A DNA stretch of 64,000 bases, taken from assembly GCA_009746045.1 (NCBI GenBank), contig RPFO01000156.1, positions 2,485,588-2,549,587 on the forward strand, written 5' to 3'. Position numbers and translations under genes: made by a program. Each line of letters begins with the position of its first letter. Within the stretch, counting starts at the first letter, position 1. This stretch comes from Mesostigma viride (Eukaryota; Streptophyta; Mesostigmatophyceae; Mesostigmatales; Mesostigmataceae). Shown here one piece after another: positions 11,515 to 22,140 of this stretch. The notes beneath the pieces were generated by a model. The model searched no databases, was not told the origin of the DNA, and saw only the letters and a program-made list of their open reading frames with translations.

Positions 11515-11730
11515 ATTTGTGAGCACCTTAGCCACTTCGATGGTCTGCTTGCTGGTCCTTGGCGCCGCACCCGGGCCGAGCTCTACTGCGAGATCCCTCT
11601 TGGACATCACCCATACCATCCGACACCGCCGCCTCAATTTTGCCGGCCATCTTGCCCTCACAGACCAGCCTGCTCACCTCCTGCATGAACACCGATGTGG
11701 GCCCTGCGGGCGGGCTTAGGGCTAGAGCCA
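11515..11730 (+). pseudogene. LINE ORF2 C-terminal fragment
   Basis: The frame contains DITHTIRHRRLNFAGHLALT, which matches the post-RT segment of the LINE at 41332-41736 (STIKQRRLQLVGHLARTNQ). It is cut on the right by a TTAAA-repeat tail in the opposite orientation (11737-11787). Confidence 0.55.
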
Positions 11731-11736
11731 ACCATT

Positions 11737-11850
11737 AAATTAAATTAAATTATTAAATTATTAAATTATTAAATTATTAAATTATAACAAGACTCCGTTG
11801 GGAGATCATGTAGCACATATTCCCGTGGAGCCAACCATGCAGGTAGACAC
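11737..11850 (-). mobile_element. Class C LINE 3' end fragment with tail
   Basis: On the minus strand this reads TGTGCTACATGATCTCCCAA, the CTCCCAACGGAG hairpin (11793-11804), TTATAA and an AATTT-type tail (11737-11787). It is the same end as the LINE at 43976-45500. Confidence 0.6.
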
Positions 11851-11851
11851 C

Positions 11852-12371
11852 TCCTCCGGCCTATGGCAGGGTCCCCTTGTCGATCCCATCGCAACCAAAA
11901 GGCCAACTTGCACGCGCCCCGCACCGACGTGGCGCGACCCGGGCCTATGTGACACAATGGCTTGAGGATGCAGGGCTTCTGGGATTATCTGTACTCCGCG
12001 CCCGCATGATAGACAAGGAGAAATGGGCTGCCATCTGCGCTAAGCACCTTCCTGCGGGGCATGCTCCTGTTTTCTCCCCACGGGCTCCGCGGTCCATTGG
12101 TAGAATGCAGGGTCGAAGTCGGCAGGTGGAGGTTATTGCCCCTGAGGGTAGCCGCTACACTACCGCCTCGTCTGCCATTACAGTAGAGGACAGCTCAGAT
12201 GAGGATTATATCCCCCTGTAGTGACTACATGAAGTGATACTACATGGGTTGGGGCATGGTGCAGACGATATTTGTAACTTTCATGTAATTATTTTCTAAT
12301 GAGATTAGGATAGTACTAGCTCCGTGGCATGCCCATGCGCATGAGACGCAAAGTACTTACTTACTTACTTT
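11852..12371 (+). mobile_element. LINE class D 3' fragment with C-terminal ORF2 end
   Basis: The ORF2 end runs to the stop at 12219-12221 and reads RAYVTQWLEDAGLLGLSVLR, MIDKEKWAAICAKH and finally VEDSSDEDYIPL. It parallels EQLVEDMGGLGLSVIWKKMM of the LINE at 41332-41736. A 130-base 3' UTR follows (GCAGACGATATTTGTAACTT), then a TTAC-repeat tail (about 12353-12371). A minus-strand copy of the same ORF2 end lies at 43498-43875, and the 3' UTR alone recurs at 41069-41186. Confidence 0.65.
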
Positions 12372-12544
12372 TGAACCATCATCAGAGATACGAAGTGAGA
12401 TATATGACTTACCAATCATTTATTCAGTGGTGTGGTCAAGCAACATTTGGCCCTACATTGCTATGTGTCATGGATTCCCAATAATGTAGAAGATACTTAA
12501 CTGTTTTACTCTACAGCTCGCTGTTTAAGTGGTATTACCTTAAC

Positions 12545-15500
12545 TTAAATAAATGGGAACACCAGATATTCTGCATAGAAAAGGTTCCAGATGTTGGCAT
12601 AAAAGCGGGCGATGGCATCCTGCAATGAACAAGAGAGTAATAACAGGAAGAACAAAAACTTTTCAGTCAAGAGTCAACATATGGTAAAGCAAAACGTAAG
12701 GCGGCACAATAACAAACGACTTCTCAGAAGTCATGTCTTGGTAGATGAATGAACAGAGAGGGCTTGGTGTAACACTTCTGTTCATTACCCAGCTAGATGC
12801 TCGTAGAATCTAGATTCAGAAACAGACGTGAAATTGCATGCCAAGCAGCAAATACCTAAAATGACCTTAGCTGAGGTCCTACTTATTTCTGTTTTTTTTT
12901 TCATTAGCATAGTACTACGTGAGAGGCCCTCACGCGGCGCTTGCAACTACGTATTTACTAGGCCTTTCCATTTTGACCATCTATCTGCCCGCCCCCCCCC
13001 CCCCCGCCCGCCCGCCCGCCCGCCCACCCGCCCGCCCGCCCACTCGCCCGCCCGCCCGCCCGCCCGCCCGCCCGCCCGCCCACCCGCCCGCCCGCCCACT
13101 CGCCCGCCTGTGCGACACCGCTTGCCAAGCCAGCCACTGGTGCACATTTCGAGCCCGCCATATCTATCTTACTCGTGCGAATTTCGAGCCCGCCATATCT
13201 ATCTTACTCGTGCGCATTTCGAGCCCGCCATATCTATCTTTCGGACTTACTTCATATAGTTTTCAAAATAGACCTGCTAACTTGGGCAGTCCGGCGCGCC
13301 GGCTGCCCACTTCTTGCCATCCACCCCTTGCGTGGGCACAAGCCTAGAGGTAGCTTCATCCCATACCGACTCACCCGCGTGTACTTGCCGTCGTGCAGCT
13401 TCTTGAGCGTGTACGCCAAGAACACGGCAAACAGCGCGTGCGCACCCGCCATGACGGGGGTGTTGAACGCCTGGGGGAGGCGCGCATGCATACGTGTCAG
13501 TTGTGGGCAGAGGTGCACGCACAAATAGATGCAATGGTACTGTCAGATGGCCATCGAAGGGCACTATGGTTTATGCTGGGTGTAAGCCGCGTGAGGCGTG
13601 GTTGCACTGTTGATAGCGCCCCCAGGAATCCAACCCTACAATGACATTAAGGCACCAACTTGCTTTAGCGTTGCGAGGTCAGGGGAGATGCCCCAACTGT
13701 ATTGACCCGGTTAAAGGTATCAGCCGGTTGCAAAGGAGTGCGTTGCAGCCGTAATTGTGACAATAGAGCAAGGGGCGGCTGCAAGGCCCCAAGCAGCACC
13801 ATGAATCCGTTCTAGCCAGCCACTGCATCATGTAAAGAAAACCACTAGTTATAGCCATGCGATTGCCGCTGGGTAGTAGCATCGTACGCGTTCCGCTGTT
13901 AGCAGCGTCGCAAATGTGTGACTGCTAGGGCACCATGCATGCTGTGATAGGACATATGAATATGGGCACCATGCATGCTGTGATAGGGCATACGAATATG
14001 TCAAAACGCGGATACGACATGCGTGAAATATGGATACGAAAACATAATTGCAAAACGTATTTCCTATTAGTGCGTTCACGGCACGGAATGGCCACAGCAT
14101 CTCGAGGAGGCCTCTACGGCTTCGCACGCCCTACTGGCGCAGTTTTTTCCAAGGAAAAGCGGGTTGGGTTGTGGTTTGAACAAGTTGCGTTGGGGAGAGG
14201 CTCTGCACAGCATGAACTGGCACACATGCACTCTCAACGCCAGCGTTGGACTAGATTGCGCGTAAAGGTCACACCCGCGCCCACCGCATGCCTCCAAAGC
14301 ACCTGCACTTGGTAATGCTAAATGCACCTACGCCTCAACCACCAGCACTTGATATACATGTGCCTGCTTTCGGTGACCAGAAAAAAATGCACCGGCACCT
14401 TAAGCGCTCGCATGAAACACACCTCGGCCGGCTGCAAATACATGAATGCCATTAAATGGATTCTCCAGCTTTCTGGCCTGAGCTGGTTGTCTCATCGATT
14501 TCCATGCACATGGGCTTGCCTACTGCTGGCGTCATCACACACACATGCACACAAACCACACAGGGGCTGCCAGAAATGCACCCACCTGTACCTTGAACGT
14601 GAGCACCTGCCTGCACTCACCTGCACCTTGAATGCGAGCACGACGGCGGCGACATAGTTGAGCATGAGCAGGCCCGTGCCGATGGAGGCCACGTTGCGGG
14701 GACCCAGCCGTGTGGCAAAGGTGGAGATGTTGTAGCTGGCGAACATGGGGTGGGTGGCAGAGGTGACGAGCGACAGTGACCAACACACAGAAGGCATGGG
14801 TTAGATGGTGACATGGTGACATGGTGGTGAAGGTGGAGATGTTGTTGCTGGCGTACGTGCCGTACGGGGGCAAAGCTGACGAGTGGATAGTGACGGAAAC
14901 ACATCAGGCATGGGTTGGAGAGTTGGTCCGATGGTGACATGGCGTGGAGATGTTTAGCTGGCATGCGTACACACGAGGCAAAGGTGAGAGGAGACGGGGA
15001 CCAGCATAAGAGTGACCAACACACGCAGCATGGCATGGAGACGTGGTGAGAAGAGGTGACGGTACGGTGAGAAAAGGTTGTAGCTGGCGTCCGTACAGTG
15101 CAAGGGTGAGCGTGCAGGAGAGGGGGGAGCAGAAACACACACACGGTGTGACGCCGAGGGGGCATGAGACAGCGTGAAGATGTCGTAGGGGGCAAGGGTA
15201 AAGAGGACCTGGGGCAAAGGTAATGGGTGGCTGGGACCAACGCACACAGCATGGCATGGAGAGATGGTGGGATGGTCCCCCACTCATTGCCGCCCACTCT
15301 CCCCTCGCAGCATGTCACCCTATTCCCGCTGACACCACCACCATCACATCCTGGTCTACCAAGATTTCCCGCTTTATTTACATCGCAACTGGTCTACTTA
15401 GCCGCGTCCTCGTTAATAATAACTCACGGCTTGTCACCCGAGGTCGCCCCCCCTCACACCTTCACTGACATACTCAAGTGTGCCTATGCAACCACTTCCA

Positions 15501-18500
15501 CTATTCACCGCTTGTCGCCCTAAATTCTCTCCCATCAGCAATCACTCACACGTTTTCGCCGCAAACTACCTCTCACGTTCTCGCCACAAACTACCTCTCA
15601 TTAACAGTCCATCACAGCTTGTGGCCGTGGATATCCCCCCCTAACAAATGCTCATAATTTGCCGCCCTTGATATCCCCTCCTAGCAAATGCTCACAATTT
15701 GCCGCCCTTTATATTCCCCCCTAACAAATGCTCACAATTTTGCCGCCCTTGATATCCCCCCCTAACAAATGCTCACAATTTGCCGCCCTTGATATCCCCC
15801 CCTCCACCAATAACGCCCTACATCCAACCCTTGAACTGTCACTACAGCTTGTTGCCCTCAATACACCCCCCTAACAAACCACGCCCTAGATCCAACCCCG
15901 CCCCTGAGGTGTGCGCCCTTGAATGTCACTCACAGCTTGTCGCCCTCGATATCCGCCAAGTCCTTGGTGATCGCGATCACGACCGCAAACAGCGTCACGA
16001 AGCAGGTGATGAAGGCCACCGAGGGGCTGGCGCACGGCACGTGCCATTACAACGACCATGGTGACGAGGCAGGGCGCACGGCACAGGAGGCAGGGTGCAC
16101 GGCACAGGAGGCAGGGCGCACGGCACAGGGTGGATTTGTCACACGTCGACGATGAGGGGGCAGGGCGCACGACGATGCGATGAGAACAGGAGTATACAGC
16201 CTTGCACACCGCGGCAACGCCAACCATGCACGCAAACACACGACGTGAATGAAATAAACATCAAGTAAACCCATAACGAAAGCGCCCTAGACCCTAAGAC
16301 GTGAATGAAATAAACATCAAGTATACCCATTACGAAAGCACCCTAGACCCTAAGACGTGAATGAAATAAACATCAAGTAAACCCATAACGAAAGCACCCT
16401 AGACCCTAAGACGTGAATGAAATAAACATCAAGTAAACCCATTACGAAAGCACCCTAGACCCTAAGACGTGAATGAAATAAACATCAAGTATACCCATTA
16501 CGAAAGCACCCTAGACCCTAAGACGTGAATGAAATAAACATCAGGTAAACCCATAGCGAAAGCACCCTAGACCCTAAGACGTGAATGAAATAAACATCAG
16601 GTAAACCCATTACGAAAGCACCCTAGACCCTAAGACGTGAATGAAATAAACATCAGGTAAACCCATAGCGAAAGCACCCTAGACCCTAAGACGTGAATGA
16701 AATAAACATCAAGTAAACCCATAGCGAAAGCACCCTAGGCCCTAAGACGTGAATAAAATAAACACCAAGTAAACCCATTACGAAAGCACCCTAGACCCTA
16801 AGACGTGAATGAAATAAACATCAGGTAAACCCATTACGAAAGCACCCTAGACCCTAAGACGTGAATGAAATAAACACCAAGTAAACCCATAGCGAAAGCA
16901 CCCTAGACCCTAAGACGTGAATGAAATAAACATCAGGTAAACCCATAGCGAAAGCACCCTAGACCCTAAGACGTGAATGAAATAAACACCAAGTAAACCC
17001 ATAGCGAAAGCACCCTAGACCCTAAGACGTGAATGAAATAAACATCAGGTAAACCCATAGCGAAAGCACCCTAGACCCTAAGACGTGAATGAAATAAACA
17101 TCAAGTAAACCCATAGCGAAAGCACCCTAGACCCTGAGACGTGAATGAAATAAACATCAAGTAAACCCATAGCGAAAGCACCCTAGACCCTAAGACGTGA
17201 ATGAAATAAACACCAAGTAAACCCCTAGCGAAAGCACCCTAGACCCTAAGACGTGAATGAAATAAACATCAGGTAAACCCATTACGAAAGCACCCTAGAC
17301 CCTAAGACGTGAATGAAATAAACATCAGGTAAACCCATTACGAAAGCACCCTAGACCCTAAGACGTGAATGAAATAAACATCAGGTAAACCCATAGCGAA
17401 AGCACCCTAGACCCTAAGACGTGAATGAAATAAACATCAAGTAAACCCATAGCGAAAGCACCCTAGACCCTAAGACGTGAATGAAATAAACATCAGGTAA
17501 ACCCATTACGAAAGCACCCTAGACCCTAAGACATGAATGAAATAAACATCAAGTAAACCCATAGCGAAAGCACCCTAGACCCTAAGACGTGAATGAAATA
17601 AACATCAGGTAAACCCATTACGAAAGCACCCTAGACCCTAAGACGTGAATGAAATAAACATCAGGTAAACCCATTACGAAAGCACCCTAGACCCTAAGAC
17701 GTGAATGAAATAAACACCAAGTAAACCCATAGCGAAAGCACCCTAGACCCTAAGACGTGAATGAAATAAACATCAGGTAAACCCATTACGAAAGCACCCT
17801 AGACCCTAAGACGTGAATGAAATAAACATCAGGTAAACCCATAGCGAAAGCACCCTAGACCCTAAGACGTGAATGAAATAAACATCAAGTAAACCCATAG
17901 CGAAAGCACCCTAGACCCTAAGACGTGAATGAAATAAACACCAAGTAAACCCATAGCGAAAGCACCCTAGACCCTAAGACGTGAATGAAATAAACATCAG
18001 GTAAACCCATAGCGAAAGCACCCTAGACCCTAAGACGTGAATGAAATAAACACCAAGTAAACCCATAGCGAAAGCACCCTAGACCCTAAGACGTGAATGA
18101 AATAAACATCAGGTAAACCCATAGCGAAAGCACCCTAGACCCTAAGACGTGAATGAAATAAACATCAGGTAAACCCATTACGAAAGCACCCTAGACCCTA
18201 AGACGTGAATGAAATAAACATCAGGTAAACCCATAGCGAAAGCACCCTAGACCCTAAGACGTGAATGAAATAAACATCAAGTAAACCCATAGCGAAAGCA
18301 CCCTAGACCCTAAGACGTGAATGAAATAAACATCAGGTAAACCCATTACGAAAGCACCCTAGACCCTAAGACGTGAATGAAATAAACATCAAGTAAACCC
18401 ATAGCGAAAGCACCCTAGACCCTAAGACGTGAATGAAATAAACATCAGGTAAACCCATTACGAAAGCACCCTAGACCCTAAGACGTGAATGAAATAAACA

Positions 18501-21418
18501 TCAGGTAAACCCATTACGAAAGCACCCTAGACCCTAAGACGTGAATGAAATAAACATCAGGTAAACCCATTACGAAAGCACCCTAGACCCTAAGACGTGA
18601 ATGAAATAAACATCAGGTAAACCCATTACGAAAGCACCCTAGACCCTAAGACGTGAATGAAATAAACATCAAGTAAACCCATAGCGAAAGCACCCTAGAC
18701 CCTAAGACGTGAATGAAATAAACACCAAGTAAACCCATAGCGAAAGCACCCTAGACCCTAAGACGCGAATGAAATAAACATCAGGTAAACCCATTACGAA
18801 AGCACCGTAGACCCTAAGACGCGAATGAAATAAACATCAGGTAAACCCATTACGAAAGCACCCTAGACCCTAAGACGTGAATGAAATAAACATCAGGTAA
18901 ACCCATTACGAAAGCACCCTAGACCCTAAGACGTGAATGAAATAAACACCAAGTAAACCCATAGCGAAAGCACCCTAGACCCTAAGACGTGAATGAAATA
19001 AACATCAAGTAAACCCATAGCGAAAGCACCCTAGGCCCTACCCGCCAGAAATGGACCACAGCGGCTCATCTCCGGTACGGTACTGCAAAGTACCGCAGGT
19101 TGTGCTAGCCAACGTGATAACCAAAGTCGCGGCCACAACCCTATGCCGATTCAACCATCACAAGCACCGCACCAGCGAAAACACCACAACCCGCTGTGCT
19201 GGCTCAAACACCACAACTCCTGCGCTGGCTCGAACACCACAACTCCTGCGCTGGCTCAAACATCACACCTCCCGTGCAAGCTCACCTCCACTGGAACGGC
19301 AGGTTGAGCGCGGCGCGTGTCGCATGGTAGACGCCAAAGTTGAGCAGGAAGCCGCGCACCTGGGGCACAGGGGGTGGGTAGCGCGAGCAGGTGGGATACG
19401 CAATATAACCACAAGTAGGACGAGCAGGTGACGAACGCAATATGGCCACAGGTGGGTCAAGCAGGGGATGTTCAGGATGGCTAGAAGATGGGCATGGCGA
19501 GCAGGCAACATGCATGCACATGACTTGGACGTGCGCATGACTAGGACATGTGTGGCTCGGACAAGCGCATGACTAGGAGACATGCATAACTAGGAGATGC
19601 GCATGAATAGTCGATGTGCATGACTCGGACAAGCCCATGATAGGACATGTGCATGGCTTAGAGATGTGCATGAATAGGAGATGCACAGTGACCAAGGGAC
19701 ACGCATGCGCCAGCATCACAGTGACCAAGGAATGCACGCGTGTGCCAGCATCATCCTACCGTGGCGATGATGATGAAGGCGGCGAGCGGGAACTGCTTGA
19801 GCCGCATGGGAGGGACCGAGTAGATGGTGCCCAGGAAGAGGCCGAACGAGTAGAGGCAGGTGATGAGGCGGTCAAAGTTGCGGGCGACGATGCCCAGACC
19901 ACCGGCCGCCAGCAGAAGGCAGAGCATCCACGCGGCGGTCTTGGACAGCTCACCCGCCGCGACGGGGAGGAAGGGTTTGTTGACCCTGGAAGGAGGGGAG
20001 GGGGGGGGGGGGGGGCGGCAAATCGGGGAAGCCGCCAGAATTTTTAGCGACGTCGTGCAGATGGGCCAGAAAAGGTGGTAAGAGGGCGGGGGAGGGCGGA
20101 GGAGGGTGGGGGTGGGGGAGCTGGTGATAAAAGGCCAATAACATTGCTAAGTGACATTTTGGCCAAATGGCCAGATAAAGCAGCAAGTGACTTCTTGCAT
20201 GATTGAAAACCTGTGGCAAGCGGTTAAGTTCAAACATGGGAGCAGCAGGAGAAATTGGAGGGTTGCCGATGTCCATGGATGTACTAACGAAAATCAAAGG
20301 GGGGGGGGGGGGTTGTGTAGAAGGGAGCGGCCACAGTTTTTGGTTGTGCTTAAGGACGCCAACCATGATGCTGTAGTAGAATTATACAGCTGTGGTATGT
20401 AAGATAGGACGTAGATGATAAGATAGGATAGTATGTAGACAGACATACTTACATAGGCTATGTAGACAGACAAACTTACATAGGCTTGCAAGCTTTGCTT
20501 GTACTATGCATGATGCATAAGATGTTGGGGCAGTTATAACAAGTGACATACTGTATAATGTCATGCACCACATGACGGTGTGTTACACTTCTACAATACA
20601 GGGTATGCTGACTTGAGGGGAAAGCGCAGCACTTGGGAAAGGCGGTAGTGAATGCCGGCACAAGCTACACGAGCCTTGAAGAAGGAAAACATCGATGGAA
20701 ATGGATGAGTGAGCTTGCACAAAGGCCAATTATCAAGACACCAGTACGTACTTGTCAATCTCGACGTCATAGATCTGGTTAATGCCCACGATGTAGCCGT
20801 TTCCACACAGCAGCGCCACCAAGCCCAGCAGCGCCCGAGGCAAGAGACCCCAGTCAATCGCCTGGGAATTCTCCAGAAGCGCTCGGCTCGTTACGGCTCT
20901 GCATGGAGGATTCACAGAGAGTTATCCCAACATTGAAAATTTTTTGCGTTTCAAGTTGGAGAGTCACCCATGTCCGGTATTACTGCTAACAATGGCTATG
21001 TTTTAAGTAGCCAGTGCGGTGAAAGGCTATGCAGGCTTAAAAAAAAGAAAAAAGAAAAGTGATTTATTACTTACGTCGTTCCCAGTATCGTGCCACGAAT
21101 GGTATGTGGCCGCAAGAATTTCCAGCAGGCCGAAAGAAATGACGTTTGCCCGTCTCCTGCCGGTGCCCCAGCACCTCCGGCAGCTACTCCGGCGGCAGAG
21201 GCACGTGTTGCTAACGGAGCACGGCTGCCGCTCCTGGCAAGCTTCGGCTGCAAGGGGCGGAGACCTTGCAAAACAAAACTGGAAGATAACTTGCCCACAT
21301 TTACATGGCACGGGGGAGTGCCTCTAAGTGCACGACATTTACCAGCTGACGAGGAGATCTTATACGAAGCTACCGGCGTTTTTGGGCATTGAACGCGAAG
21401 ACCGAAAACACTAGCCAT
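12545..21418 (-). CDS. HST: Homogentisate solanesyltransferase (plastoquinone biosynthesis)
   Basis: This UbiA-type membrane prenyltransferase joins a solanesyl chain to homogentisate, with decarboxylation, in the plastid envelope. That is the committed step to plastoquinone-9. Exons (minus strand): 21075-21418, 20752-20898, 19760-19985, 19286-19359, 15934-16026, 14621-14735, 13375-13470, 12545-12619. All have GT-AG junctions and consistent phase, giving 389 aa, close to the plant enzyme. The first 90 or so residues are a transit peptide (start MASVFGLRV; an upstream in-frame Met at 21472 is less likely). [10 protein letters not shown] follows. The first Asp-rich motif is NQIYDVEID (N155, D159, D163) and the second is KDLADIEGD (D286, D289, D293). 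[14 protein letters not shown] and [20 protein letters not shown] favour HST over the tocopherol enzyme HPT. The C-terminus is [19 protein letters not shown]. Intron 4 holds a 2.8 kb satellite. Confidence 0.95.
12972..13112. repeat. (CCCG)n-rich tract in HST intron 7
   Basis: A C-run followed by CCCGCCCG-type tetramers with CCCACCCG interruptions, directly upstream (transcript sense downstream) of HST exon 7. Confidence 0.9.
13143..13243. repeat. 35 bp x 3 tandem repeat in HST intron 7
   Basis: Three copies of a 35 bp unit with CATTTCGAGCCCGCCATATC followed by TATCTTACTCGTGCG. Confidence 0.9.
13640..14575. other. HST intron 6, left part
   Basis: Intron sequence with no recognised element. 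A 38 bp direct repeat (GGCACCATGCATGCTGTGAT core) lies at about 13930-13998. Confidence 0.6.
14575..15110. repeat. Copies of both edges of HST exon 6
   Basis: The exon 6 donor edge (CACCTGCACCTTGAATGCGA at 14620-14639) has a degenerate copy at 14583-14607. The acceptor edge (GGTGGAGATGTTGTAGCTGG, 14720-14739) recurs degenerately near 14832-14856, 14942-14965 and 15072-15090. The copies include the CAG acceptor on the minus strand. They look like intron growth by junction duplication. Confidence 0.7.
15418..15932. repeat. About eight copies of the HST exon 5 donor edge
   Basis: The genuine edge is CTCACAGCTTGTCGCCCTCG at 15929-15948 (donor plus codons for IEGDKL). Degenerate copies lie near 15422, 15505, 15611, 15650, 15690, 15732, 15773 and 15838. 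The middle ones form a regular array of about 40 bp units with CTCACAATTTGCCGCCCTTG and GATATCCCC. The donor GT is retained in many copies as AC on the plus strand. Confidence 0.75.
16066..16131. repeat. 21 bp minisatellite from the HST exon 5 acceptor
   Basis: About three copies of GGCAGGGCGCACGGCACAGG. The sequence at the true acceptor is GGGCTGGCGCACGGCACG (16024-16041), so the unit appears derived from the acceptor segment. Confidence 0.7.
16243..19039. repeat. 56 bp satellite, about 50 copies, in HST intron 4
   Basis: A continuous array of 2797 bp with a strict 56 bp period. The core is GTGAATGAAATAAACATCAA, then GTAAACCCAT, a TA/GC variable site, and CGAAAGCACCCTAGACCCTA. Three main variants alternate: ATCAAG with TAGCG, ATCAGG with TTACG or TAGCG, and ACCAAG with TAGCG. 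The unit carries telomere-like CCCTAGACCCTAA. By eye, copies 20-26 and 35-41 show the same variant order, suggesting a segmental duplication 15 units (840 bp) apart. There are no unique spacers, so this is not a CRISPR array. Confidence 0.95.
19190..19285. repeat. 25 bp x 3 repeat beside HST exon 4 donor
   Basis: AACACCACAACTCCTGCGCT and GGCTC repeated in tandem, ending at the exon 4 donor (19285). Confidence 0.7.
19362..19760. repeat. Short repeats in HST intron 3
   Basis: Degenerate copies of GAGCAGGTGGGATACGCAAT near the exon 4 acceptor (19385-19460), CATGACTCGGACAAG-type copies (19515-19640), and a duplicated CACAGTGACCAAGG block (19686-19735) next to the exon 3 donor. Confidence 0.6.
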
Positions 21419-22140
21419 TTTTTTCAGCTCAGGGTCATCGACTACTTTACGCCGGGGCTTGTGGAGCAACAAATGCTGCTCAAAGGTTAGCAGCTATGAA
21501 ATTAATAATGGAGGGCGGCCTGCAGGACTGTATATTATTATGTGGATTAAACGTTAGGAATAGGCGACCGCCAATCGTCTGCCTAGCTCTCTCCTCTTTG
21601 CCAACGTGTCACAGCGCGGGCGCATCCCGTGAACAGGTTTGAGAGGTGTTGGGGTTTATCTGCTTTGCCACGGCAGCTCATGTGACGGGTGCGCGCCTGC
21701 ACGGTGGCCACGACCGCGGGTGCCAGGCTACGGACGGCCACGTGGCGAGGCTCGGAGCAATCACCCCTGCTGACCGTCCTGCCTGGGAGCGGGAAATCAA
21801 GAAGGTTGCTATGTGCAACGTAAGATACAGAACAACCAATTCTAGTGGGGAACCTTTACGCCCATTTACGTCCAGACGCGTCAAATATGTCTAAGACATT
21901 TGTTCATGTCCGTTAGCAGAGTCGATCTTGGCATAAAATCCCCAAGAAGGATAAATATCAAGCTTGTCTGTTGCCATTTTAATTGCGTAAAATATTTTTC
22001 TCCGAGAATGGTGCAACAAGCGTGCATGCGTCGATTATGGCGTCCTTGTGGCACAGACATGGTGACAGTGAGCGAGGCCGGGCCAAGCAATTAGCATGAG
22101 AGTTTTTCTAATGTAGGCTTACATTCGGTCAGGTGCCTTC
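21419..22140. promoter_or_regulatory. Divergent intergenic region, HST / coiled-coil gene
   Basis: 722 bp separate the inferred start codons of HST (minus) and the coiled-coil gene (plus), so both promoters must lie here if the starts are right. I see no confident TATA box or known element. The placement is inferred from gene layout only. Confidence 0.4.

Noticed and set aside
16243-19039. CRISPR-like regular array
   Set aside because: Units are contiguous 56 bp copies with no unique spacers, in a eukaryotic intron.
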